From: Lasiosphaeria ovina
Lineage: Eukaryota; Ascomycota; Sordariomycetes; Sordariales; Lasiosphaeriaceae
Length of the DNA stretch: 64,000 nt
Direction: 5' to 3'
Assembly: GCA_033439765.1 (NCBI GenBank)
Contig: JAULSN010000008.1
Coordinates: forward strand, 2,542,001-2,606,000
Shown here piece after piece: positions 42,617 through 54,110 of the stretch. The notes beneath the pieces were generated by a model, which searched no databases, was not told the origin of the DNA, and saw nothing but the letters and a program-made list of their open reading frames with translations. The position numbers and the translations under genes are program-made. Every line of letters begins with the position of its first letter. The first letter of the stretch is position 1.

Positions 42617-44805
42617 TCAGATGTCCCAAGGGTTTTTGCCATCCCGATCGTTTAGGACTTCTCGCATAGTAGCCCAGCTAGACGAGAAGATCCTCGCCAC
42701 AGCTCCAGCATGACTCAGCTCCGGGTTGAATGTAGGAGGGATGGTCAATCCGGTCTGTAGGCCACCCTCCGTCTCGCTGTCGGCCGTCTCGCCATTTTGC
42801 ACGACGTTGAGGTTGTCGTGATAAACCCCGCTCGGTACAGGGGTTATATGACCCCAGTTGCTCAAATAGAGGTAGTTGACTAGGGTGCCAACAAAAAGGT
42901 TGTCAGGGCCGCTACCCTCGTCAGATTCGCCCACAAAACCATTGCTATCCACCACTGGCGGTACTATCTTCAGAACGGTCTCCCTCTTGGCCTTTCCGTT
43001 GATGAATGCAACGAGCTGGGACTCTTCCATCTGCCCAGACTGCTTCACGAGCGCATTCACGCCCCGTAGTCTAAACGGATCGAAGCCACCCGAGTCTCCA
43101 TGAATTCTTTGGCCGTCACTCATTTGGTAGGGATAGACATTTAAGCCTATATTGTCACAATTCAGGTTGCGATCCATAGTTCTATAGGCATCCATGGGGG
43201 AGAACTCGTTGGGCCAGAAGCCTAGATGCACCCTGAAGGTGTCCAGGTGAAGACCCGGGAGGGCAGACATCTTATGTACCGTTGCGAGATGCAAGCGGCA
43301 GTCGTGGAGATGGAGGTGGCGTAATGTTTTGCTATGGGTGGATACAATCTTCATCAGTGTATCCTGGCGGTATGTGATGTTGAGCAGGCGGAGAGACTCG
43401 AGATGTTTCCATATAATGGGCTCGTTCGTCTTCTGGCAATCCGGGTCCTCTTCAGCCAAGTCATCTTCTGAGAGGACGATTCTCTCCAGGATCTCGTCGA
43501 GGATACGACTTTCCTCGTCCTCTTCTAAGTCCATGTCATCTGTATCCAGTTCTGGACCCAACATCGTTGTATCCCGACCTAGGGTGACGCTCTCTTGGTC
43601 TGGGATATCGAAATCTGCGGCTCCAGTGAAAACAGTCGAGCGAATCATTGCGCCAAAGACAATGGCCTCGAACAAGTCACTATCCAACTTCTTCTCTCTT
43701 TTTTGCCCCGTAAGGCTGAGATTTCGTAGGTTGGTTGCCGCGCGGAGACAAGCCAGTTTTATTCTTAGCTTTTTCCGTAGGACCCGCTCGGCAATGTACT
43801 TCTTCGCACGTGCCATATTTCCATTCGGGACGATGTTCTCGAGATCAGGTTCGTAGAACTCAAGATGGATCTCTGTCAGGTTGGTAGATATGGAGTCAAA
43901 CTGAGGGTGCCATCTCAGTATAGAAGACGAAAACGATCCCTCCGTGACCGAGAGTCGCTCGATCTGACGAGTTTGGCCCATGGCCGGGAAGAAAAGGCTG
44001 CGGAGCGCGTCCTCGTGCCCCTTATCGGCTTTCTGCCATGGCCGGTAGTACATCATCTCCCAGACTAGGGCCCTCTGATCGGTTCCGAGATCGGGCGCGT
44101 AAATCATGGATTTGTCCATAGGCTCCACAGTCAATGCAGTGACTCGAGGCATAGCCCGCAGAGCATCCACGAATAGTGGCAGTAGGATATTGACTGCCCG
44201 AAAAGGGGTTGATTAGCTAATCTGTGTATGTGCCAGTGAGTAATCCTGATTCAAGGGTTTTTTCTAAACTCACTCGGAACAGGCGCACTGCTTCCACGCT
44301 CAACCTCCCAAGACAAACTCCACCGCGAGCCGGCGAAATCTTCGGCATACTCCTCTGGATCGGCCAGATAGAAATCCAGGCAGGACGGCATGCTGACCCA
44401 GGCAATTTCTGTGACGTGGCGGCTGATCCGTGGGCTCAGGGCTATGAGCATGAATTTTCGGAGGTCGTATTTCGACCGGGAGAGTTGGACACGGCGGAAG
44501 AGGACGGCCGCCGCAGGTGCCTCAAACGCGCGGCAAACACGGCGGAGTGTCTGGATATCTCGTGACCAGATATGCGGGCTGTGGGCGCGAATCATTCCCA
44601 GGAATACCTTGACGAATGCTTCACTGACCCTAGCCTGCTTCTGTCGGCTTTCCGCCTCTGATAGTTCAGGGAGCGGTTTTTTCTGGCACAGGGAGAGGAA
44701 TTCTAGCATCTCAGGCGTCTGAGAGTACCGCACGATATATTTACCGTCGCTAGTCTCCACATCGTCCCTGGTCGCAATATCGAAGGGGTCGACCAGGAAA
44801 TCCAT
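42617..44805 (-). CDS. F-box/LRR-type fungal protein
   Basis: Two exons (44274-44805, 42617-44193; intron GTGAGT..GCAG) give 702 residues. The N-terminal part has LRRVCRAFEAPAAAVLFRRV, like the helical end of fungal F-box regions followed by strand-helix units. The middle contains leucine-rich segments typical of such proteins (HLESLRLLNITYRQDTLMKI; HSKTLRHLHLHDCRLHLATV). An acidic insert (DTDDMDLEEDEESRILDEIL) separates the two LRR blocks. If it is an F-box protein it would link a substrate to an SCF ubiquitin ligase, but the F-box is not canonical and this rests on layout. The start at 44805 was chosen because the open upstream extension to 44961 reads like leader sequence. Codons are less GC-biased than in neighbouring genes. 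Confidence 0.82.
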
Positions 44806-46799
44806 GATTACGTATGGTATGGTTAGATATAGGAAGTGCGTATGTGATCCTTTAGTAGGTAGAGTATCGATAGCAGGTGGAAACAGTGACAGGGAGAACA
44901 GGTCGTAGGAAGAATAGAGGGAATGTATAGGTAGAGGGAGGGTGGGAGAGAGGGTTTGCACAAGCCAAAACGCAAATTAGTTTTGGAGGCAAATTGAAAA
45001 TTACGAAGTGTGTGCATGAGTGAAGAAAAGTTTTCACTCCCGATTGTTCTCAAAAAGAAAAAGTACCTAGGTACATAGAGATCAGACGGAAATATCCTGT
45101 CGGTACGGGTGTAGGGCTCCAAGTACATACACCCAGCTTCCGTACACGTAAGTGCAGGGGTAATTACATTCAAAATTCCCAAACTGAGAGAAAACAATCC
45201 AAATGAAGTAGGAAGGATACGGTGGAAATATTTAGGACCCTGTCTATCTTAGGCTGACTGCTTAACCTCCTCACATTTTCCGCCCTCGATGGAGAGCACG
45301 TAGTGTGTTTGGCCACGACCACGCCCTGGAATTATTATGTCTCTTTCATGACCAGACCAAGAGTGGAAGGAACATTCAAAGCCAGTGATCTCTCAAGGCC
45401 AGGGTTGAAATCTAGAGTGCAGGACAGCGCTGGTCGCGGCGGCGAGCAAGAGCAAGTTAGGGCTGTCTAGGCAAAGTCGTGGATGCTAATCTCGATGAAC
45501 CGCCAGGTCTAGGTCGTGTCCCGCGTCATATACGGGGCAGATCGCCGTTGGCTTCATCATTGGAGCGAAGTACTCGCAACATTCTCGCTATCCTAGCATC
45601 ACTGCTCCGGGCTTTTCCGTAGTCACAGTCACGCGTCGCGGCTGGACTGGGCGTCGTACCCACGCGTCCCGTTATACATTCCTATTCCTTCTGGCTATTC
45701 GTCTCAGCTTGGGTGGAGGCAAACCTTCGGTGCTCGGAATTCGGCCCCACCAAAACCAGGCACCGGTGGCAGCATCCTATTTCCCACGCAGTCTTTCGCT
45801 TAAGTCTCAGGCTCTGCCTCTATTGTCGGTGGCCGAACAGCTGAGAGCCTTACAATGGGTTGCTGGGATGTCCCTTATCCTGTCAGCACCTGCCATGGCA
45901 AGCCTCTACTGGTCTTGAGCCTTTTTTGCCTGTAGTCTTGAAAGTCAAAAGCTGCGTTGTGTTACATCTACTTGAGGCGATGGCATGGTCGCTCGGCATT
46001 GGACCTTTTCAAGCCTTCATCGCAAACCATCATGCCGGGGAGTACCTAGCCCATTGTCTGGGGATATTTATTCCGGCCACACAACTCGGCTCATGTCTCT
46101 TGCCCCGGTTCATCAACAAAGTCAAGCTGCTCTCTTTCACTCGAGCGGGCAACCGATGCCATGCCATCTCAGATGGAGAGACAGGATACGGAGCCTGCAG
46201 CATATCACCTGCCGAGGAACTTCTAGTCCGAAAGATATCTCATCTCCATCTCCTGTGTGGAAGCCAAGACACCTAGACAACGGGTAGAGGAGATACGACT
46301 GCGTTCGGATTTCGCAGGAGGGAGAAAAAAAGAGAAACGACAAAAAAACAGGAAAAGAAAACTGTTCGTGGTTCTCAAACCACGTAGGGATCCTACAGGT
46401 CTAAGGGTGGTAGATCTACCGTTGGGGGGGTGCAATGTTGGTTCTATTCTGTCTAAGGAACTAAACTAGGTTCTAGGGCGACCGGAGTTTTGTGTGTGCG
46501 GGCGGGAGGTCTGCGCGCGGCACGTGCCTTCACACGTGCGCGGTCACGCGACTCCCGCTAGCGTGTGGTCACCAATGTCGCTATTCCAACAAAAACAACA
46601 AAAAAACAACGTCCACATGGAACCTTTCCCCACTCCGGCCCTTCAAGTTCTCGTTGAAGTGTTTGCTACTTCGAGGGTCTTCAACCTGCGCGCAGGGCAG
46701 TTGTCCGGGCCAGTCAGTCTACCTGTCAATTGCAAGGCAGTTGCGGGCGCCTTGCGCGTCCGCCATGGACGCCATGCTCCTAGGAGATCTGCGTGCCGC
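44806..46799. other. Intergenic, possible further gene remnants
   Basis: About 2 kb. The promoter of the F-box-type gene lies at the left. Plus-strand frames at 45,860-46,276 and 46,494-46,800 have protein-like stretches but no domain I can defend; the latter leads into the isopropylmalate synthase relic and may contain its more decayed 5' part. Confidence 0.35.
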
Positions 46800-47152
46800 C
46801 ACGCACAAAGGGACTACCCATGCCGCGCGCCATATAGGCGTCTGCCCAGATGGCAGGAGCTGACACAGTTAGGGGGGTGCCTGTTTGGCAATGGAGAGCG
46901 GACCGGAAACGTTCACCTCGTCACGCTTGCTCTGAACCTCTATGGTGGGGGGATAGATTTGGTGGTCCCGGCTAGGCCGTGCCTAGCACAGGGTGGGGAG
47001 TCTCCCCGAATATCGACTTCTCGGACCTCAACAAAGTCATCAAAGTTGTAGAGGCATGCACTAAGATTGAGGTGCATCCTCGAGCTCCATACGGCGGGTC
47101 CCTGGCTGTGTGCGCATTCAGTGGCTCTCACCAGGACGCCATGGACGCCAAT
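46800..47152 (+). pseudogene. Relic of 2-isopropylmalate synthase (LeuA/LEU4-type)
   Basis: The text reads [11 protein letters not shown], then after a one-base slip in a run of six G (46,872-46,877) [20 protein letters not shown] and NLYG. A plausible 47-base intron (46,945-46,991, GTGGGG..ACAG) leads to [16 protein letters not shown], then [20 protein letters not shown] and VCAFSGSHQDAMDAN. These blocks, in this order, are the distinctive part of fungal alpha-isopropylmalate synthase, which condenses acetyl-CoA with 2-oxoisovalerate in leucine synthesis. Both the catalytic N-terminal barrel and the C-terminal leucine-regulatory domain are absent or unrecognisable. Frame breaks and truncation make a functional enzyme impossible here; a complete gene must exist elsewhere. 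Confidence 0.85.
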
Positions 47153-48183
47153 TAGTCCGCTCGCCCTGAGGATTTTTCGCCGAGGGAGGTAATAATAACC
47201 TTGAAGGGGGAGTGGCAGGAAATTGCAGCGGCGCGGTAGCCGCGGCTGAGCAGTAGCACCAGAGCAACAGAAACAGCGAGCTGCTGCCGCTGCCGCCGCC
47301 ACTTCCCACCGACCCTCTATAACGTCGTCGGACGGCCTGTGGCAGGGGTGATTTCGACAGTTATTTGTCTTCTGACAGCGGCGCCGGTGAAGACTTTCCA
47401 GACGTCGAATTGGGTTGTTGTCCGGGGCACGCTGGGGAAGTCGGCCATCCAGCGACTGCTCGGCCCGGTTGAGGGCATTATGAGGACCAAGTACGTGGGC
47501 GTCAAGTCTGGCGTCGAAGAGATGGATCCGCTGCAGGTGCCTTGAGGACGACGTGTTCTTTTAGACGGTGTTGCAGCGGCCGTAACTAGGGCGCGGGGGG
47601 CGGAAGGATACAAAGATGAGGGCTATTGTTTGGTCGGGACGGCGTTCTGGATTCACCGAACCTTTACCTTTATCAAGGGGGATTGCTCCTAATGGCAATC
47701 TAAAACCAGGAAAGACGTAACGTTAGTACGAATAGGGCTGTAATAACATCCATTCATATGCTACTCAATTGCGGCCTATGCCATCGGTCATCTGCCGAGG
47801 ATGGTTCCCGTAAATTAGAAACCCGTAGAGACCCATAATATCCTTACTATTCTCCTTTTATAATGCTCGCCAGTTAGTGTTGCTATTCCATTTTTGGGGT
47901 ATAAATTCCTTTTTTTTCTTTTCCCGCGCGTGTCACTGGCCTGGAGAGTGTCAGAAAGACCATCTACTTTCGGCATGGTCTTGAGGGTCCGGGCAGGGCC
48001 CGGGCAGGGGCCGCACAGGGCACCTAATTTGACCGCCTTTTCACAGGATCAACACGAGTCCCCGGGCATGCGAAAAAGGTCTTTTCTTCCTACCAAAAAA
48101 CAACGAAATACACACACTTGGGATACCCTCATCTTTGACTGCTTGAACGTGCCTATGCTTCTGAGAGAGAGGGAGAGAGCCAG
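47153..48183. other. Intergenic between two relics
   Basis: About 1 kb. A frame at 47,339-47,545 (VKTFQTSNWVVVRGTLGK) ends in a natural stop but has no recognised family; it may be another remnant. The rest is AT-rich. Confidence 0.35.
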
Positions 48184-48630
48184 TTATGACTGTGCGTGCG
48201 TGCCCCCCTTCGGCCTCTGCCTCCGGACTTCGAGAATCTCGCGCCGCAAGCCCTCGGCGGCGGCCTCCGTCTCCAGCACGCGGCTGAGGCCGCGCCGCCA
48301 CGTTTCGTCGAGCCCCTTCAGCTCTGGCCCAAACTCGTCCTGTGCCCGCTGCCGCTGCAGCGCCACCACGTCGATGGCCCGCCGCACCGACGCCAGCTCT
48401 CGCTCCACCGCACGCACACACCCCTCCAGCTGCCAGTTGCCCACCAGCCATGCGTTCTTGCCGTAGCTGTCCAGCAGCGCAAGGTGCGTCCGCCGTCCAG
48501 CGATGAGACGCGTACGCCCGCGCGCCTCGAACCGGCGCGGGAGCTTTGGGCGGCAGGGTGGCGGCTGCCGCGTCCGTGTATCGACTGCCGGTGGGGTCAC
48601 GACGAGAGGCGTCGTCGCCTCGTATGTCAC
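48184..48630 (-). pseudogene. C-terminal fragment of pre-mRNA splicing factor SPF27/BCAS2
   Basis: The open minus-strand frame encodes GRRTHLALLDSYGKNAWLVG, NWQLEG, then a heptad-rich coiled coil (VERELASVRRAIDVVALQRQ) and GLDETWRRGLSRVLETEAAA with a basic end. The block with GKNAW is the most conserved piece of SPF27/BCAS2, a core subunit of the Prp19 (NTC) spliceosome complex. A normal protein has another 80-100 conserved residues before it. Here only TYEATTPLVV and an unrelated-looking Arg-rich stretch precede it, and no N-terminal domain was found. I infer a truncated duplicate, since the gene is essential or important in fungi. A short functional isoform is less likely. Confidence 0.72.
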
Positions 48631-49266
48631 TGTCGAACCAGGCGTGGCTCTCCCTATGTTCAGCTACGTGATCGAGAGCGATACTTGATTCCTCTTCGGA
48701 TAGAGAATTGTTGTTCATGCCCTCATGTTGTCAAGTGCGTTTTAGAGCTTAGTCTGGCACAGCAATATACGTGGGTTTCGGCGCAGATGTTGATATCGTT
48801 CAAAGAATAATTCTGGTGAGCGTTTTGCGTTGTGGAAGGTACTTTGGTGCGGTTATTTAGTGATGAGTGCTATGTGACGATTAATCCCTAAACGCTTAGG
48901 TTCAACTTAGCTAAAGGCTTTCGTTTTTGCGGCCGTGTCCATTGGGGCAGCAGTGCATGATTGTACGCCTCCCCGGGGTTTGAAATGTTAGCTCGTTGAC
49001 TTTTGCAGGGCGTTTGAACAAGAAATATAAGCCTGAAATACAGGGGGTTTGAAGTCACTTTTCTAGCAGGTTCTCACCAAAAATTCACGTAGTGGCTTGG
49101 TTGTATCGCACTAACCTTTCAAACGCCAGGGAAGATATATTCCAAGTGCCCTGCCGGACCAGATGGCAAATTTCCTTACAGGTCACTCTGATCAGCACAC
49201 TATAAGATGGTGGACCCGGCACCCACCTAGTGGTGGGCTCAAGGGACTACAACCTCTCCTACTACA
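48631..49266. other. Intergenic with dispersed repeat
   Basis: About 640 bases, including the repeat at 48,995-49,056. The section next to 49,267 would contain the promoter of the small acidic protein. Confidence 0.4.
48995..49056 (+). repeat. Dispersed repeat copy B (first copy at 11,238-11,300)
   Basis: It contains ttgacttttgcaggg and then gcctgaaatacagggggttt, aligning with the copy at 11.2 kb over about 60 bases in the same orientation. Lies outside genes. Confidence 0.6.
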
Positions 49267-49936
49267 ATGTCGAATTTCGTGCCATCGCCAACATCTACAA
49301 ACACATCAAAGCGCCACCCAGCTCTACCCTCAATCCTAGTCATGAATCGGCAGGCGGCAGCAATTGATCAAAGGACTATCTATGGAAGCGATGATGACCT
49401 AGACAACAGCCGCCGTTCTGGGCTGAAAAAGAGATACGAAGTCAAAATTACAGCGCGTGGGCTCAAGTGGAACAATCTCCGCAAGTACCTTACGATCATG
49501 TTCAAAGACGTTAAGTTTCCTCTCGAGGGGCAAAAGGTCAGTTATTTACCTGAATCATGAATTTCATGAGAACTTCTCTCGGGCTAGATGCGGCCCACAG
49601 ACGAGTAAGATGTTGCCGCGTGGACTTGCATTGCTCGTGGCTTTTGACTGGCCGGAGGCTGACGCACTGTGATAGACCCCCCTCCAGGATTATTACATAC
49701 TGATCCTGCCGGCCAAGCTGAAAGCTGTATGTCACCCAGTTCCCCCCCTTCCTAAGGCCCGATGATTTGCGTCTAACCAGTTCGCTATCTGCGTCGTATG
49801 GATACAGCAGGAGATGCAAGACATCGATCTCTTGGTTGGTGAAGACCAGGCAGACATTGACGAATTCCTTCACGATCTCCGTGAGGAGTTAATGGAATCG
49901 GAGCTGATTAAGGACGACAATGCAACCGTCGGATAA
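49267..49936 (+). CDS. Small intracellular protein with acidic C-terminus, unknown function
   Basis: Three exons (49267-49536, 49688-49726, 49781-49936) with canonical introns give 154 residues. The N-terminal 45 residues are polar and probably disordered. A folded-looking core follows (KKRYEVKITARGLKWNNLRK; DYYILILPAKLKAFAICVV), then an acidic helix (DIDLLVGEDQADIDEFLHDL). The 39-base middle exon keeps the phase exactly, which supports a real gene. No signal peptide or transmembrane helix. Not recognised. The next gene, a CorA-like membrane protein on the same strand, starts 465 bases downstream, so the two might be co-regulated partners; that is inference. Confidence 0.75.
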
Positions 49937-50401
49937 GGCAGCCTTCAAGGAGAAAGGGGGGCGGAATCGGTCACTGAGAGCGGGGGATTTCGGCCAATTG
50001 AGCGCTGCCACGAGAGGCTTGGATCACGGACCTTCCACACGCGTGCACACTCAAATACTTTTGCATTTTGCCCAATTGTCAAGGCCTTTCCCCCCCCCCC
50101 CCCCCCCCCCGCGAAGAACATCTTTGATTGAATGTGATCCCCACAACTCAGGTTCCAGCGGTAGGCGACAAAATGTGTCCAACAAGACATGTACACGTCT
50201 AATCAGACTTGCAGGAGCGTGCATGGGGCATCAAGGCAACTCTGAGACTGGCAAGGAGTCAGCAAGCACTGCGATAGTGCCTTTGGGTCCTCACCACTCG
50301 GCCGCAATCGTGGCTCGTCGCCATCGCGACCTCGTGGCCAAACATTCAAGGTTGGGACGCTTAAAATCCGCCATCTCGCTATTCGTTGCAGGGTAGTAGT
50401 C
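49937..50401. other. Intergenic with a 21-base poly-C run
   Basis: About 465 bases between two plus-strand genes. The homopolymer C run at 50,090-50,110 is visible directly. Otherwise nothing recognised. Confidence 0.5.
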
Positions 50402-52961
50402 ATGGCGTCAGAGTACGGGTTGTTCTCCGGTCGGTTGGCAGGCCAAGACTTTATCCAAGTCTTCCAGAGCTGGCAATCCTATCCCGACAACATACTCGCC
50501 CATACGACTGAGACACTCGCGCTGGCTGAGCAGTTCCAACGACATTTCAACCAAACCAAAGCGAAAGTCCTTCTGGTTGTGAATCAGCATGGACGTTTCC
50601 GGGTGTCTCGGTTGAGAGCTTTGAGGAAGAAGATCAAGGTGGTCTTCCATGACTGTGGTATCGATGACCACATCACGTTTGTGCCCACACCAGCACTGGA
50701 AACGTCAACGCACACCAGGCTCAACATTGAAGATAGCATTCAAGTTGACAGTTCCTGGATAGCAGCCCACAAAGTTGAGGATCTGCACGAGATATTTGGC
50801 CTGAATGTCCTGCCCTGGCGGCAGGCCGATGACGGGGACGGATTCCGGCAAGATCCCGTCTGCAGATTCATGTAAGTCGAATATGTGCTGCACGTCTACG
50901 GGGTTAAACATACCTGACGATCCACCTGCAGTTTTATCAACACGGTCGACCCTGTTAACCGTACAAGACTCGCCATCACGGAGGAAATGCTTCTCAAGAT
51001 TCTAACTTACCACCAAGTCGGGCCTGCCTTCCTCAACTATATCTCGCACTCTGGCCTCGACTCGCTCACAGGGCATAGCGACCTCTATCTTGGCGGGTTT
51101 CGTCATCTCAAATCGTTCTCGAACTCATCAGACCCAAGACTCGATGTCAAGATGCTTGGCCGAAGCGGATTTCATTACCAGCTGGCCTTTGACTTCAAAT
51201 CTGTCTTTGCGTCTTCCGCAGGCACTCTAGCTAGCGATGGAATCTTCGTTTTGGACTCCGGAGACGGTCTCACTGAGATTGTCGAGGCAAAACACTCCAA
51301 CTTGACAGAGTGGCAGCTTGACACAACGGCGATACACCACCACTTCGACATCGTCTACGGGAAAAGTCTTTGGGTCATTGCGAGAGCTCCACAAGAGAAG
51401 GCAACCTGGACCGACATCAGTGGCATGGAAAAAAAACCATTCCCAATCAGCATTACGTCCAATAGTGCAGTCGAGGAACGCTTCAACGCAAATCTGACAG
51501 TTCTGCCATGGCTGGGAGAAGGGTCTTTAAGCGAGTTCGGATTCTACATCAACGAGATAGACGTCAACCTCCAAATTCTAACGGTACCGAGCCATCTTTC
51601 TCTTCTACACTTCGCCTAAGTCTTCATATTTTTACATGTCCACTAATGAAGAGTATGACTGACAACTGAAATAACTTGCCACATAATAGTCTCAAGCTTA
51701 CACGGGGGACACCAAGGAAGAATCTGTTGAAAGTATTCTGTTACGGACCCGGATCCTGAATCAACACATAGAATCTCTGGACAGGTGCGCGGCGGCCCTT
51801 GAGTCAAACCATCGCGTTTTCTCGGCCATCTTGGACTTTTACTGCAAACAACTCTTCAAGGACAAGAAACTTCAGGCCCTGAAACTACCATGGTTGCAGG
51901 GTGAGGGCCGCGCCAAGGTCGATGAGGGAATCATCGAGTTCGAAGCCAAGATGGGATACATTTGCTCCATCATCACCGACATGCTCCAGCGGACAGCCAC
52001 GCTGAAACAGATGGGAACGAGACGTGACAACATGGTGAGCAGCGTGGCACCCCTACCAAACCCTCAATCCCCGGGACACTCAACAATTCATGCACAACGT
52101 CTTCTAACTTGAATCCTCTGCCGCGCATGCGCTGCTACATGGATACAGCTCCAACAGCTCCTTCAGAACCGTAATGATGCAACCATGAGACAGCTCGCCC
52201 ACGTCACCAAAAAAGATTCCACCACAATCATCGTCTTCTCTACTATCACGCTCATTCTCCTGCCCATGTCCGTTGTTTCGACTGTACTCTCAGCGGGGAT
52301 CGTGAAATTTGAGGAAGGCAGCAGCTACGCCGGTACCTGGTCCGTCCCGGCGACGGTGTGGTGGGCCGTCGCAACCGTGCTGATCACCACGGTTGTCGGC
52401 GTGGGTGCCAAGTTCTGGCGCGAGAGAGAAATCCATCCGGGGATGAATCAGCACAGAAGGGCCGCGGCTGCTCCTGCTGCACAGATTTCATTCGGGCGTC
52501 CTCCTTCCATGGCGCTGATATATTTGCTCCGCCTCTGGTACAACACTAAGATGTGGGTAATAACTTGTTACCACGCGTGCTTAGGCTGCTGGACACATGC
52601 CGGTAGTATCTCTCCCGATAGCAGCAACAGTGAATGCGCTGCAGGCTCGAGCCAGCCGTCCTGGACAGACAGAGTCAAGGCGACACTAGTCAATCTTAAG
52701 GCGAGTGTGCTCGGGCGCAAGTCGCCGCCGGCCTTGCCAAACCCCCAGCAACCATCAAGAGCCTCTCAGTTCATCCCACCATCTAATTTTCCTCGCCGAG
52801 GACTTCGAAATACCGGCGATGGTAATGAATTCAAGATGGAAATGGTGGTTAGCCACAGGCGTTCTTATGATCAAGGAGGTAGCATGGAGCAGGGCCGGGC
52901 GCAACGGGAGCCAAGCACGGTGGACGATTCAAGACAACATGAAGAGAAAGCTTGCTTGTGA
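50402..52961 (+). CDS. CorA-like fungal membrane protein
   Basis: Four exons (50402-50871, 50932-51583, 51690-52034, 52149-52961) give 759 residues, all junctions in frame. The N-terminal 370 residues are soluble and include TTETLALAEQFQRHF, LLVVNQHGRF and SLWVIARAP. A long helix follows (LLRTRILNQHIESLDRCAAA and MGTRRDNM), then MRQLAHVTKKDSTTIIVFST, and the C-terminal membrane pair: one helix in FSTITLILLPMSVVSTVLSA and one in VWWAVATVLITTVVGVGAKF. This layout, long stalk helix then two helices near the C-terminus, matches fungal proteins related to CorA Mg2+ channels, but the GMN loop of true CorA is not present, so transport is unproven. A Pro/Ser-rich cytosolic tail of about 180 residues follows. 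The intron phases support all four exons. Confidence 0.88.
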
Positions 52962-53044
52962 TGGGTACCTACATATGGGAATTATTGTGGTGCCGACCAA
53001 TCCATTGGCCCCATCTTCTTACGGGGCGTGGCTCGACGTCGTAG

Positions 53045-54110
53045 ATCATCGTGTATTGACCGACACCGTCATCCCCTTAGGAATCGTCCGCCCGCCGATG
53101 GTCAACCCTCCCTTGCCACAACCCGTGGCAAGCCCATCGACGCCGGCCCAAACACGCGCAGACCCTCCTTAATACACGCCTGCTAGAACGGCAGCCTCTG
53201 TGCGTCGGCGAAGCTCGCAACCCGCTCACTGCTCGACAGCGAGTCCACCTCCGCTCTCGCCAGCTGCCAGGCATTCGGGTGGCGGATCATTTAATACACA
53301 AATGCCTGCAGCGCGGCAGCAACCGTCTCGTTGCCCGCCGCCACAGCATTGAACGCCGCGCCATGGATCTCGTGCATCTGCATCTTGTCGTTGGGCCCAA
53401 TCATGCGCAGCCTGTGCGCCAGGACATTGAACCTTGCTCCGAGGTTGGCGCCCGCTCGCGGATGGCGGCTATGGCCGTGTTAATGAGGTAGCCCCAGGGG
53501 GTGACGCCCAGCCAGGTAGTGGACGGGTTACTGAGGAACAGGGCATGGGACCATCGAAAGAAGCTGGCGATGGATGTGTAGGCGGCCTGCGGGTGGGCGT
53601 TAGCGATGGTGTTGGCGACCCAGTGCTGGGCCGTGAGGAAGCGTTGGTAGCCTAGACGCTGAGCGATGGTCTGGCTAATAATGGGGTCAGACCGCAGGAC
53701 ATTGGGGAGCGTGTAGGCGGGCGATAGTTGCGCGGCAGCTCGTTCTTGACGGCTGGGTCCATCGCCGACATGGGATTCTCGAACGGGCCGTCGGGAAAGG
53801 CGATCAACTTGTATCAGCTGCTTTTGTGCGGCGGGCCGCCGAGCATCTTTTTCACGGCGTCTGGGTGGCTGACGCTGACCTTGTTTAGTGCGATGCGGGC
53901 GGACAAAGTGGCTTTGTTTGATGAAATTGTCAGTTGCGGGCTGCCTGGGGCTCTGAAGACATCCTTAGAGGGACGCACCATACTTGTCGTGTAAGCGGAT
54001 GAGTTCTAGGTTCTGTTTGCCTTTGAGAATGTAGGCGATGTGCCTCAGACGGGCGAAGCCGGCCGTAAAGAGACCCGGGACGTTACGGACGGGGTAAAGT
54101 ATCGGCGGAT
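53045..54110 (-). pseudogene. Cytochrome P450 relic (pisatin-demethylase-like)
   Basis: Minus-strand pieces in P450 order. LYPVRNVPGLFTAGFARLRH and RLHDKYG come just after the missing membrane anchor. Then SVSHPDAVKKMLGGPPHKSS, a TGA stop, PDGPFENPMSAMDPAVKNEL and PRNYR. After a gap of perhaps 35 residues: SFFRWSHALFLSNPSTTWLG. Past a frameshift, the I-helix HGAAFNAVAAGNETVAAALQ with AGNET. After a TAA stop, MIRHPNAWQLARAEVDS. After a TAG, QACIKEGLRVFGPASMGLPR with the ExxR motif, then GGRTIP. The heme-cysteine segment is missing. Many lesions rule out function. Its right end abuts a HET fragment at about 54,105; its left end reaches close to the 3' end of the CorA-like gene. Confidence 0.88.

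Noticed and set aside
45860..46276. Frame with FIANHHAGEYLAHCLGIF, resembling a polyketide-synthase acyltransferase GHSxGEYAA region
   Set aside because: The catalytic Ser is absent and no other PKS motif is found nearby; too weak to call even a relic.
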